Shown one piece after another: positions 47,150-58,497 of a stretch of 64,000 nt of DNA. Numbering within the stretch: position 1 is the first letter of the stretch; the number at the start of each line of letters is the position of its first letter. A program made the translations under genes and the position numbers. Below the pieces are notes generated by a model. It had not been told where the DNA came from. It saw only the letters and a program-made list of their open reading frames with translations, and did not search any database. The stretch is from Siphonodentalium dalli (lineage: Eukaryota; Mollusca; Scaphopoda; Gadilida; Siphonodentaliidae), in assembly GCA_032622095.1 (NCBI GenBank), contig CP136064.1, positions 182,202,209-182,266,208 of the forward strand. Reading direction: 5' to 3'.

Positions 47150-48220
47150 GTTTTTGTTAAGAGAAATTGAATTCTTCTTAAGAGAAATTGAATTCTTCTT
47201 AAGAGAAGTTGAATTTCCTTAACAGAAATCAATTTTATTCCTCTCAAGAGAATTGGCTATTAAATGTGAATATGGCTTCAAATATTCCTCTTAAGAATTC
47301 AATTTCTATTAATACAAATAAATTTTTCTTAACAAAAGTTAAATTCCTCTAAGAAGAATAAGTAGTTTCAACCTCTATGGGAAGCCAAATTGACATTTAA
47401 TAAATGATTGAGCTTAAGCGAAATAAAGAACCTCTAATTGTGCTTAAGCACAATAAGGGAAGATCTAATTGCGCTTAAGCGCAATAAGGAATATCTTATT
47501 GCACTTAAGTGTGATAAGGAATATCTTATTGTGCTTAAGCGTACAAAGGAATCTATAATTGCGCTTAAGCGCAATAAGGAATACTCGTATTGCGCTTAAG
47601 TGCAATAAGGAATATTATTATTGCGCTTAAGTGCAATTAGCCACATTACATAAACTCCCTGTAATTCAAATGGTGTAGTCCATAGTGTGATGGGTGGAGT
47701 TTATTGGTGACTGTCCACATGTTGGCCTATTCAGATTCTACTATTTGCAGAGGGGTGATCTCATGAGGGAGATATTAATTACGCTTAAGCGCAATACGGA
47801 TGTAATTGTGCTTAAGTGCAATAAGGAATATATTATTGCACTTAATCACAATAAGGAATCCCTAATTGCGCTTAAGCGCGATAAGGAATATCTTATTGGG
47901 CTTAAATGCAATAAGAAATATTCTTATTGTGCTTAAGTGCAATTAGAGATTCCTTATTGCGCTTAAGATCAATTATTCATTAAATGTCAATATGGCTTCC
48001 CATAAGCCTCAATGTACGCGGGGCAATTCATTCACTGGCGCTTGGGAATGCTACTAGAAGTAATTTTGCAACTTTATTGAAGTTTAAAGAAATTTAATTC
48101 TTTTTATGGGCAAGTGAATTTCTCTTAACAAGAAATAGATTCTTTTTAATAAGAATTCTATTAGTCTTAAGACGAATGAAATTCCTTAAAGAGAAATTCG
48201 ACAGCCATAATTCTTGTTAA
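47150..48220. mobile_element. Foldback element made of CTTAAG-centred dyad repeats, copy 1
   Basis: The outer zones carry TTCTCTTAAGAGAA-like words (47150-47360 and 48100-48220). Inside them TATGGGAAGCCAAATTGACA and its inverse TGTCAATATGGCTTCCCATA face each other. Next come arrays with a period of 36-38 bases, AATTGCGCTTAAGCGCAATAAGGAATATCTT (47405-47640 and 47780-47960). A unique core of about 150 bases (47641-47790: CACATTACATAAAC, GTAGTCCATAGTG, TTCTACTATTTGCAGAGGGG) sits in the middle. Copy 2 at 54437-56400 has the same core and arms. Confidence 0.82.
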
Positions 48221-48224
48221 GAGC

Positions 48225-48912
48225 GGGGGGGGGGGTCGCACAAAAGTTTTACCATACAGGGCCGGGGTGGGTGGGTCCGAAGAGGCCCGAAAAAATGAGT
48301 TTGTGCAAATTTCTTTCTATTCACATTTTTGCCCTTGTTTTAAGTTGTTTTCAAATATATTCATTAATAATTGTGTTCTAAGGCAGGTTATGGCCTTTAC
48401 AGACACTTATGAACAGGGTAGGTATAAGATATAAGTAATACAGGGGAGATCTTCCAAAAACATACCTATACCGGGCGGGGTGGGTGCATCTCAGAGGCCT
48501 GAAAAAAATTGTTTGTGCAATTTTTTTTCAACCCACATTATGGACATTGTTTTAAGTTGTTTTCTTAATCGGGGGGGGGGGGGTGTCGCACAAAAGTTTT
48601 ATCATACAAGGCCGGGGTGAGTGGGTCCGAAGAGGCCCGAAAAAATTAGTTTGTGCAATTTTTTTTCTATTCACATTTTTGCCCTTGTTTTAAGTTGTTT
48701 TCAAATATATTCATTAATAATTGTGTTCTAAGGCAGGTTATGGCCTTTACATACATAGGAACAGGGTAGGTATAAGATATAAGTAGTACAGGGGAGATCT
48801 TCCAAAAACATACCTATACCGGGCGGGGTGGGTGCATCTCAGAGGCCTGAACAAAATTGTTTGTGCAAATTTTGTTCAACCCACATTATGGACATTGTTT
48901 TAAGTTGTTTTT
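48225..48912. repeat. Two tandem copies of a 343-bp unit starting with poly-G
   Basis: Copies at 48225-48567 and 48568-48912 share poly-G, GTCGCACAAAAGTTTTA, GGCCGGGGTGGGTGGGTCCG, CTAAGGCAGGTTATGGCC and CATACCTATACCGGGCGGGG. Only a few differences are visible, so the duplication is recent. Confidence 0.88.
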
Positions 48913-49179
48913 ACTAATAAATGTGTTCTAACATAGATTACGACCTTAACCAACACTTAAGAACATATGCAGGTATAAGATAAATCTCTCTCTGGTGCCA
49001 AATAAAAGTGATGACTGAATAGGAGTGCTGGTTTGCATTTCACCTCAAATTAATATTGAATAGTGCCTGATAGTACTGGCATTTTCACTCTGGCATGTCT
49101 AATGACCAAATAATACTAGTGCTGCAGAGTGCTGGCTAACAAAATACCTCAAATTAAAAAATAAAGGCATATAGGCATA
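48913..49179. other. Unassigned AT-rich spacer
   Basis: Nothing recognised. Confidence 0.3.
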
Positions 49180-50998
49180 GTATGTGTGTGTGTGTGTGTG
49201 TGTGTGTCTGTCTGTCTGTTCGCAATGGACTCGAAAACGACCGAACCGATTTCGATGAAACTTGGTATGTGGGGTACTTTCGGCCGTGGAGTGCATGGGC
49301 CTGTTAATTTACCCGTGCGACGTGACCTTGACCTTGAAATCGGGTCATTTCAAGGTCAAACGCCCGAGTATCACGGGATTTCGATGAAAATTAGCGTCTG
49401 GGGATACTTTCGTATGGGGGTGTCGTAAGCCTATTCGTTTGCCCGTGCGACGTGACCTTGACCTTGAAATCGGGTCAATTCAAGGTCAAATCGCGATTTT
49501 GATGGGATTTCGACGAAATTTGATACATGGGGTTACTTTTGTCCACTGAGTGTTTTGTACGGGTCGAGTCGTGACCCCGACCTGACCTTGACCTTCAAAA
49601 TGATAAATTCAAGGTCAAATCGGGTAAAACCGGATGGATTTCGACGGGTACTTTTGTCCGGGCAGTGTTTTGGACGGGTCAAATCGTGACCCCCACCTGA
49701 CCTTGACCTTCAAATTTGACAATTCAATGTCAAATCGCGCAATTCGCCGAATATCAGAGGGGAAACAGCCCGGACGAAGTCGGGTCCACCAGCTAGTCTA
49801 TTATATATTTTGGGAAATCTGTGTGTGTGTGTCTGTCTGTCTGTGTGTTCGCGATGGACTCGAAAACGGCCGAGCCGATTTCGATGAAACTTGGTATGTG
49901 GGGGTACTTTCGGCCGGGGAGTGGCATGGGCCTATTAATTTACCCGTGCGACGTGACCTTGAAATCGGGTCATATCGAACGCCCGAGTATCACGGGATTT
50001 CGATGAAAATTAGTGTCTGGGGATACTTTCGTATGGGGAGTGTCGTAAGCCTATTCGTTTGCCCGTGCGACGTGACCTTGACCTTGAAATCGGGTCAATT
50101 CAAGGTCAAATCGCGCAATTCGCCGAATAGCAGAGGGGAAACAGCCCGGACGAAGTCGGGTCCACCAGCTAGTCTATTATATATTTAGGGAAATCTGCCT
50201 CTGTGTGTGTGTCTGTGTGTTCGCGATGGATTCGAAAACGGCCGAGCCGATTTCGATGAAACTTGGTACGTGGGGATACTTTCGGCCAGGGAGTGGCATG
50301 GGCCTATTCAATTGCCCGTGAGACGTGACCTTGAAATCGGGTCATTTCGATGTCGAACGCCCGAGTATCACGGGATTTCGATGAAAATTAATGTCTGGGG
50401 ATGCTTTCGTATTGGGGAGTGTCGTAAGCCTATTCGTTTGCCCGGGTCAATTCAAGGTCAATTCGCGAATTTGTATCGGATTTCGACGAAATTTGATACG
50501 TGGGGTTACTTTTGTCCAATGAGTGTTTTGGACGGGTCGAGTCGTGTCCCCGACCTGACCTTGACCTTCAAAATGATAAATTCAAGGTCAAATCGGGTAA
50601 AACCGGATGGATTTCGACGGGTACTTTTGTCCGGGTCGAATCGTGACCCCACCTGACCTTGACCTTCAAAATGGACAATTCAAGGTCAAATCGCCGAAAA
50701 GCAGAGGGGAAACAGCCCGGACGAAGTCGGGTCCACCAGCTAGTCTACTATATATTTTGGGAAATATGTCTGTGTGTGTGTCTGTGTCTGTCTGTGTGTT
50801 CGCGATGGACTCGAAAACGGCCGAGCCGATTTCTATGAAACTTGGTATGTGTGTGTACTTTCGGCCGGGGAGTGGCATGGGCCTATTAATTTGTCCGTGC
50901 GACGTGACCTTGACATCGGGTCAATTCAAGGTCAAATCGCGCAATTCGCCGAAAAGCAGAGGGGAAGCAGCCCGGACGAAGTCGGGTCCACCTGCTAG
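49180..50998 (+). mobile_element. Head-to-tail array of four Helitron-like short elements, plus strand
   Basis: 3' ends read CCCGGACGAAGTCGGG (hairpin), TCCACCAG, CTAG at 49793-49796, 50169-50172, 50740-50743 and (TCCACCTGCTAG) 50995-50998. Each of the first three is followed directly by the next 5' end, TCTATTATATATTTTGG or near variants, then a (TG)n(TCTG)n tract and CGATGGACTCGAAAACGGCC, GAGCCGATTTCGATGAAACT. Unit lengths are about 615, 376, 571 and 255 bases, the difference being internal blocks of GTGACCTTGACCTTGAAATC. TC...CTAG with a 3' hairpin and no inverted ends is the Helitron pattern. The open frames of 145-184 codons across it follow the repeats. Confidence 0.78.
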
Positions 50999-51330
50999 CA
51001 TACTATATAACTGTCATTGCATGTATGGCTATAAGGTGTTTTGATATGATGGTTGGTGGCACCTTTTTGGGAACAACAGTGAAGAAGTCATTAATTAGTA
51101 ACTGGACTATTTATGTAAAAATTAAACACAATGTTGGCTTATTGGCACTATAAATATTACCTCACAATATATGGGCATACTGTAGAATAAAACACTTTTT
51201 ATTTCAAAATGTATTTTTCAATGTCGAAAACAACATCATAACCGTTGATAGTTTTTCAATTGTTTGAACACTTGGAATCTGCCAGAAACGGACAAATTTT
51301 AAACTTACCTTTTATTTTTTTTTATTTTAG
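50999..51330. other. Unassigned sequence
   Basis: Nothing recognised. Confidence 0.3.
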
Positions 51331-51431
51331 GTGGTGGGTCCAAAAAATCAGGCGGAAAAAATATTTTTTTTGGGCCCTGTATGTGTAAATTTTCTCACGA
51401 CCCCCCCCCCCACCCCCCCCCCCCCCCCCCG
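51331..51431. repeat. GGTGGGTCCAAAAAATC / poly-C low-complexity block
   Basis: Same word order as the blocks at 33.1 and 48.2 kb, ending in two poly-C runs (51401-51431). Confidence 0.7.
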
Positions 51432-53106
51432 TTAAGAGCAATAATTTTGTGTTGAATGAATTATTAAATATTAAATAAACCATACATATACATTAGAGGG
51501 GTTGGGTTGCGATTGTGGTTCGTAGATCGTAAGATAAATGATAGCGTACCGTAATGACAATGCGAACAATTCTAGAGAACATCTCGCTCATTACACCGAT
51601 TTCAATCAGGCCTAAACAAAAAAATACATTTGTTTCCGCTAACGAGCTGAAAAAAATTAGGGTAGGTAGGTAGGCTTAACTTTTTTTTTTTGTTAACTTT
51701 TTTTTTTTTTCAGTATCTTTAAAAATAACTGTATAATACTTGTCAATAACCCAAACTATGCACTTCTTAGCCCCAATCAGGTTAACCTAAATGACAGAGG
51801 AACTAAAAACTCCAATTCAATCTTACATATGCTTCAATATTTACATATATACTAGTCTATATACTAATATAGTCTTTGATAATCCTAATATTTCCCATAT
51901 GGTCTGGCGACAACTGGAGTCAGTCCAGCACCACTGCACTGTCACACATTGGAGTGACCGTCTTGTACCGATCTCTTAATGATGGCTTCACAACCCCACC
52001 TTCTCATCCGCATTCGGTGAAGGATCTAGGTATTTTTTGGGGACACCTGTTTTTGGGCAATGATATGCCAAAGACATAACCTGAAGGAATGAGCGGAGGA
52101 AGGTTTGGTGGGGTGACTCCCTGCTGATGGTGGGGGTTCTCACCCTGGAATTTTTTTGAAAATCCATTGCATTTAGAGCTAATCTAGGGCACTTTGAGTC
52201 AGTATTTTGAATTTTACTGAGAGGTCAATTTGATCAAGTTTCTCAAGCATAACTTTGGAATTTGTTATATATGTATGGATTGGAAATGCTTATAACTTAT
52301 TGTCAGATATCTTTTGGTTCAATGGATTATGCTTACCCTGCTTGAAATGAGACTTACCATTATCACTCTAATTCATATAATAGGCTATTTTATAAAATTC
52401 AAGTGAGACACATACATAATATACTACATGTAGTACAGAAACAATGTCTATTTAGTTAGTATTTACTATTTATAGTACTAATCTCTATGTTAATTTTTCA
52501 ATGGGTATTATGAGATCCCACCTGATAACCAGGTTGATTCGATCAAATTGTTAATGTTCCTGTACTGTATTTGATTGAAATACTAAGTGTGAAGGCTGAA
52601 TCATAACAAACCTGAACTGAAACTATTTGAAGTTTTCACAGATGAAAGCTAGATAAAGCCAAACATACTTTACAGTATGATTCCAACTGTTAAACTTAAA
52701 TCTTTTTGTAAATTAAAATTTCTTATGTCAATATATATAAATGTTTTGCATCTTGTTATGATATGAATTAGGACCTAAATTGAAAAAAAAAATTTAAATA
52801 AACAAAATATATATATATTTTTTTTTTTGGTCCAATTTTTTTTTGTTTTGCAATGGCAATAAAAAGTTTAGGGTCGGGGGTTTAAAATAGGGTCGGTCGG
52901 GTTAGCGGAAACAAACGTCTTTTTTTTTTAGGCCTCAACATTTAATAGTATATTTGAGGAAAGGACATCTCTGTGTTAGTTGAAATTTAAAGGACTTGTA
53001 TTAGTGGCAATCGGTTGAGTTATATACATTCGAAGTGTCAATCTCAAACATTATAGTCCATAGTATTATAACGAACTATGACCTATATCTATCAATCAGA
53101 ATAAAC
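51432..53106. other. Intergenic, nothing recognised
   Basis: AT-rich with several homopolymer T tracts (51680-51710, 52820-52850, 52920). No convincing exon. Confidence 0.35.
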
Positions 53107-53418
53107 CATGTCACTGTGGAGGATATGCTCCTCGAAATCTCATTCCGCCCAAGCAAAATTCCCATTCCGAGCGGTATAAGTTCCGATTCCGCGAACATTT
53201 TGCTCGATTTTCCACGACCTTATTTACTAATTGGTGTATATCGAGGGAGCAACTCATGGGATGACACATTCAAAAGTTAGGATTTGTTTCTAAGGTATTC
53301 TACTCTTCACTGACTTACTCTTTGGTCCCATATATAGCACGCTGAACTAAATTACAAGGGTTGCTCACTAAAATTAAATAACACGCAGAAGAAAAATATG
53401 GTGTACAAATGTGAATTT

Positions 53419-54018
53419 TTAAAGGGGTACTGTACGCCATTTTCAATAAATTTCCGGTGATAACAACGATCTATTATCGATACTATATAGAAACATAAGT
53501 AATTTGAGTCGAAGATGTATTCTGTAAACGCTCAGGTTAATAGGCTATCTTAAAATTTAATAATTTAAAAGTTAATAATTTAATATAAATTGAAATTATG
53601 GCTGGAGCCATAAAATGGCGTAAATTAAAATACGAATTTCCGTGTACAAAACGTAATCAAATTATAATTGAGGGATACTGGATTAGTAAACCCATTGCAC
53701 ATACGATCGTTTGAAACATTATGCTTATACGGGGAGAAAACTCAAGCCACTCATTGACTAGTGACGCTACAATAACTTAAATGAGTATATGGGACTACTA
53801 TGCATATAATATAATTTTTATTTGATTCATTTGGTTGAAAACTGTACAAAAATTACTCGACAACGACAATTTGTATTTTTGCATTCCGGTAAATTTGCCA
53901 TCCGTAACACTACTTCGTACTCAACAGACTTTCACAGAATGGAAAAGTTGTTACCTTATTCTCCGACTCGGGGATTATAGAAACCAACAACAACATCTTG
54001 GGTACAGTACCCCTTTAA
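53419..54018. mobile_element. TTAA-flanked MITE, AGGGGTACTGTAC type
   Basis: TTAA at 53419-53422 and 54015-54018. The ends AGGGGTACTGTACGCC and (reverse complement) AGGGGTACTGTACCC are inverses over about 13 bases. A similar end (GTACAGTCCCCCTTTAA) lies at 28815-28830. Confidence 0.75.
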
Positions 54019-54476
54019 AAGAAAAAGATCATGTTTTGTAGAACAAATTGCTTACGTGTATCCGCAAATAACCCATCGTTACTTTAAAAATACAGTTGAT
54101 CAAAACACGCGATTTTAGCTTGTCATGTTGCCTTAAAAGTATCACTACCATACGTTCCGATTCTGTTTTCGGGGTGTTCCGATTCACGACACGCCCATTT
54201 TCAGCGTTCCGATTCCTGACATGGATAAATGTTTACTGTAATCCAATTAATTGCTTCATTTTGCTGGCTCCACGGCGGGTCTACATAACTGTAAATTGTC
54301 CTATAATATAATGATTTGCTAAGTACGACGAATTAGTAACTCATACTACAACAGATCTACAACGTCACTGGTGTTGATTTTGATGCGATGTTTTTTTTAA
54401 TTTTCCTATAATATCTTGAGGTACTTGTAAATGTATACATATGGAAAGTCAAATTGACATTTAGAAATAATTGAGC

Positions 54477-54910
54477 TTAATTGTACTCAATCCGATTCGA
54501 TGGTCCCCATATCATCATATTCCAACAACAGTGTTCTTTAAATGCTGCTCCAGTTATCATAATCGATTAATTGCCCAGAAATAAACCAACTATAGTACAA
54601 AATTGCCCAAAACATCTTATTTATCAACATTTTGTTCAACGAAATTTGCCTGTTTGTCAATTATTTGACACAAAAAGCCACTTGATTTTAGAGTTATCCA
54701 TGTTGATCCGAAATTTGGTCCGAGAAAGTCTTCTCGTCGACCTTTTGCTGGGCCACTAAAAATGATCGGTGGTAAAAAATAAGATTTCAAAAATCGATAT
54801 CACTTTGAACTTTGATGGGTGGGTTCCTCGACTCGAATCAAATATTTTTGACCACCGAAGCATAGGAAATAGTAATTGTATGAGCGTTAATTCCGACTAT
54901 GCATCTTTAA
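54477..54910. mobile_element. TTAA-flanked MITE, copy 2 (inverted relative to 17.1 kb)
   Basis: TTAA at 54477-54480 and 54907-54910. The interior reads ATCGATTAATTGCCCAGAAA, TAGAGTTATCCATGTTGATC, GACTCGAATCAAATATTTTT, the reverse complement of the 17.1 and 60.8 kb copies. The target TTAA is the centre of one CTTAAG dyad. Confidence 0.85.
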
Positions 54911-55349
54911 GCGCAATAAGGAATCTCTAATTGCGCGAAAGCGCAATAAGGGAAGATATAATTGCGCTTAAGTGCAATAAGGAAATATCTAATTGCGCTT
55001 ACGCGAATATTTTATTGGGATTAAGCGCAATAAGGCATTTCTTATTGATCTTAAACACAAAAAAGGAATCTCCAAAATCTTTAAAAGCGCAATAAGGAAT
55101 ATTATTATTGCGCTTAAGTGCAATAAGAGCTAATTGGGCTTAAGTGGAAATCAAAATCTTCCTTAATATGCTTAAGCACAATTAGCCACATTACATAAAC
55201 ACTAATTCAAATGGTGTAGTCCATAGTGCAATGGGAGGAGTTGATTTGTGACCTGGTGACTGTCCACTCCTATAGGCATATTCGGATTCTACTATTTACA
55301 CAGAGGGGTGATGTAATTGCGCTTAGGTGCAATACGAAATGTCTTATTA

Positions 55350-56200
55350 TACCCCCGCAACGAGTTCTGGGGGGGGGGGGGTATACTGGAATCCGATTGT
55401 CCGTCCGTCCGTCTGTCTATCCGTCCGTGGACACAATTGTCTGAGCTTTTATTCCTACATCTTCTGGTCAATATTTTTGAAACTTGGCACAGATATATAG
55501 TACCTTGGGAACCTGTGCACCTGCGATTATGAGGTCAGTCCTATTTTTTTTTGGTGGAGTTAGCCCCCTTTTTCAACTTACAAAATCTTCTCAAAATGCG
55601 TAATTTTGTCCGAGCTTTTATTCCTACATTTTTCGGCAGATTTTTAAAGAACTTGATGCAGATATTTTTCCTACATTTTCTGGTCAATTTCTTTGAAACT
55701 TGTCACAGATAATGAGTACTATGGGAACCTGTGCACCTGCCATTATGAGTTCTGTTCGAATTTTTTGTGTGGAGTTAGCCCCCATTTTCAACTTAGAAAA
55801 TTCTTCTCAAAATGCATAATCTTGTCCGAGCTTTTATTCCTATATCTTTCGGTAGATTTTTAAAGAAACTTGCTGCAGATATTATTCCTACATTATCTGG
55901 TCAATTGTTTTGAAACTTGGCACAGATAATTAGTACCATGAGAATCTGTGCACCTTCAATTATGAAGTAACTGTTTTTACTTAGAAAATGTTCTTAAAAT
56001 GCATAATTTTGTCCGAGCTTTTATTCCTACATTTTTCAGTCAATAGGTTTTAGGATTAGGGTTAAGGGTTAAGAGGTTCAAGATTAGTGTTATGGCTTAT
56101 GGGATTTAGGGTTATCTGTTCACATAATTTCAGTGCCCAATATACAGTAATGGCTACTACATTCAAATAACATTTTGAATTCGGGGGGTATACATCAGTC
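55350..56200. repeat. Poly-G-led dispersed repeat with three internal units
   Basis: It begins TATACCCCCGCAACGAGTTC followed by a G tract and GTATA (a hairpin), then a (TCCG/TCTG)n microsatellite (55399-55432). Two to three tandem units of about 240 bases follow: GTCCGAGCTTTTATTCCTAC, TTTTGAAACTTGGCACAGAT, AGTACCNTGGGAACCTGTGC. It ends near GGGGGGTATACATCAG. It interrupts the CTTAAG array. Confidence 0.7.
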
Positions 56201-56470
56201 CCATCAGGGACAGGCCCATCCATAGTTTCGCTTAAGCGCAATAAGGAGTCCCCAATTGCGCTTAAGTGCAATAAGGACAATTTTAATTGAAGTTAAGCAC
56301 AATAAGAGAAGATCTTATTGCGCTCATAAGATCAATAAGGAATCTCTAATTTCGTTTAAGCGCAAGGAATATTCTTATTGCACTTAAGTGCAATTCCGTC
56401 TACAGTTAATTCGGCAAAACAATCGCCTGACAGCAGTAATTGTATTGAAATCACGAAACCGCATATAATA

Positions 56471-57606
56471 AACGAGAGGCCGATAGCGATCGGCAGATGT
56501 TAACCCATCCCTTGGCGATAACAAATGACTATGATCGGAATTATAAATGAGAGTTTTGGTGTTGAATTGTAGTATACTGTTATGTACTATTATAGACAAA
56601 TGTACATAACACAAATTATTGGAATTTATGGGTCACTCGCATTTATATAAGAGAACGCACTGGTACAGGATCTGTACTGCTGCACCACCAGAGCTTTGGG
56701 TTAAATGTGAAAGGTGACCTCGACATGGAATACTTGGGTTAAGAGAGTCCAATTTAAGTTTACAATGATAATGCTTTAAATTCTACCAACACTATAGATC
56801 AAGATAAGCCACCTCACTGCTGACCCATTAATTAATTAATATCAATTATATAGCAGAGCTGTCAACAAATCACAGGAATTGTTTATGTTGAAAGCTGGCA
56901 TCTCTATTAAACCAATAACATTTAGAATGACCTCATACCATCTGTAGAGTGATATATTCAGCTGTGCAAGGCAGCACAGGTTCAAGTCTACTGTTAATAT
57001 CAGGTGATGTGTATTGTTGAATCTTTATTTTAAATTAGATACCATAGCTTTCTTTATCAGATTATCTGCACATTGGCATAAGAGACATCAGAAAATAATA
57101 TAGCCTTATCAATAGCTAAGTAGTCCAAAGGCATGGGATGGAATTAGTGAATTGAATTTAATGTCGCTCCAAACAAATTTACCAGTACATAACACAAGAT
57201 TTTGGACCAATTTAAACAAATTTGGTGTGGTGACTCGGGGTACCCTTGGCAGAGTTATAATGGTGTTAGTTTTTAAAATTTTGTTAACTTTAAAAAAATA
57301 TATATATATTATAGATATTTGTTTATTTTTAAATTGAGCAAGGAATTTTAAAGAGTGAATATCTTTTTCGAAAAAGGGCCATAACTCAGTTACAAATAGT
57401 CGGATCAAACCCATATTCGAACTCGATCTGTCTTTTGTGCTGATAAATTCATATACGAAATTTTGTTCCGATCAGATAAAACATATTTGAGTTATCGCAC
57501 CATGCGTAAAGTGTCTACAGACAGACAGACAGACGGACTAACGACGAGTGGTCAATCCGGACAACGACACTATGTTTACCATACTATGGTATGGGTAAAC
57601 ATAAAA
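56471..57606 (+). mobile_element. 1.2-kb hairpin-ended dispersed element, copy C
   Basis: AACGAGAGGCCGATAGCGATCGGC at the left (one base changed in each arm of the loop region) and GTTTACCATACTATGGTATG...GTAAAC at the right. The order of interior words matches copy A (ATGGGTCACTCGCATTTATA, GTTTATGTTGAA, AGAGACATCAGAAAATAATA, CCATAACTCAGTTACAAA, (GACA)n, ACGAGTGGTCAATCCGG). It lacks one of the two CCATAACTC units. Confidence 0.82.
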
Positions 57607-58497
57607 AGAAACCTACTGCTTTTGACTGAAGATAGTATATCATTCGCGGGTAGGTATACACGCAAATATCGATTTTCCAATCGGTATTTGCTTGTACCCG
57701 TTCATGATAATTCTCGTTTTCAGTCAAAAACCATAGTTATCCTCTCGTATAATCGTTGATTATTTGCCCTGCTAATCGATATATCGATCGATCTGCACAA
57801 TTTCAAAGTAAAATGTGTGACTTCCGGCGCGAAACTGACGTAGGAAAGTTTTCAACGATGAATACTGTTTATATCAGGAATTTGAAGACAATGATAACAT
57901 TTGATAACATTATCCGAAAATGTACTGCATATAAAGAGTCTGAAAGCATGCCCCTTTAATACTTTCGTCATCATTTTGAAGACAAAGGTTAAGGGCCGTC
58001 CCATGGAGACGTTTATCGCTAGAAAACTAGACGTTTCTAGTCGAAATCTAAAGAGCATTGCTCGGACGACAACTGAACTTACTCGGGCGACAACGGACCA
58101 TACATGGCGGGAATCGGAGCGAAAACATAAATCACCGATTACAGCATTTTGCTGGCTTTTTGGTCAACAAAATTATAAGAGAACGTGTCCCGGTTGAAGC
58201 TAGAGGTAAACATTAACATAATATGTTATTAAACTTGTCTTATATCTGTATTTTTAAGTTTTTAAGCTGGTAAATTTGAAATTTGCTCGGTCGACAAGCG
58301 GAAAGACCTTCAACGGAATCAGCATTTGCTCGGGCGGAATGAGATTTCGAGGAGCGGATCCTCCACAGTGCATGTGTGTGATTTGATATATACACTGCAT
58401 ATAAGCTACATTCCACGAACTACAAGCAGATTATCTACTCTTTCGTTATACTCAAAGTAACTGGGAAACCCCACCACTCGGAAGAGTTTGCTATACC
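57607..58497. other. Right flank and end of the CACTGTGG element
   Basis: No coding frame recognised; GAGCATTGCTCGGACGAC-like words near 58050 and TTCCGATTC words near 54150 may be diverged inner arms. Confidence 0.35.

Larger units (their letters stand above)
54437..56400. mobile_element. CTTAAG dyad foldback element, copy 2, with nested insertions
   Basis: It starts CATATGGAAAGTCAAATTGACATTTAG, as in copy 1. GAGCTTAA is then interrupted by a TTAA MITE (54477-54910), after which the GCGCAATAAGGAA array continues (54907-55150). The core CACATTACATAAACACTAAT, GTAGTCCATAGTGCAATGGG, TCTACTATTTACACAGAGG (55191-55310) follows. The second arm is split by a 0.84-kb poly-G-led repeat (about 55350-56200) and resumes at 56228-56400. 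Confidence 0.8.
53107..58375. mobile_element. 5.26-kb element with CACTGTGG termini and 5-bp TSD (Transib/RAG-like ends)
   Basis: The left end CACTGTGGAGGATATGCTCC (53112) and the inverted right end CACTGTGGAGGATCCGCTCC (58370 inward) continue as TCGAAATCTCATTCCGCCC(A/G)AGCAAA, about 47 bases with three mismatches. Both are flanked by CATGT (53107-53111, 58371-58375). A terminal heptamer CAC(T/A)(A/G)TG with 5-bp target duplications is characteristic of Transib transposons and their RAG relatives. No transposase or RAG1-like frame was seen. Much of the interior is later insertions: a TTAA MITE at 53.4-54.0, CTTAAG foldback copy 2 at 54.4-56.4 and the 1.2-kb element at 56.5-57.6 kb. Confidence 0.65.

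Noticed and set aside
47405-47960. CRISPR-like array
   Set aside because: Regular spacing and palindromic repeats are tempting, but the repeats are degenerate, the spacers are repeated too, no cas genes exist and the genome is eukaryotic.
49634-50188. 184-codon plus-strand frame, and similar frames to 51044
   Set aside because: It lies wholly in the Helitron-like head-to-tail array; the same peptide recurs in other frames because the DNA repeats, with no protein motif.
55226-55532. Plus-strand frames over RLSVRPSVYPS
   Set aside because: The peptide is a translation of the (TCCG/TCTG)n microsatellite.
56045-56120. Telomere-like TTAGGGTTAAGGG words
   Set aside because: Only a few irregular TTAGGG-like words in an AT-rich stretch; not a tandem telomeric array.
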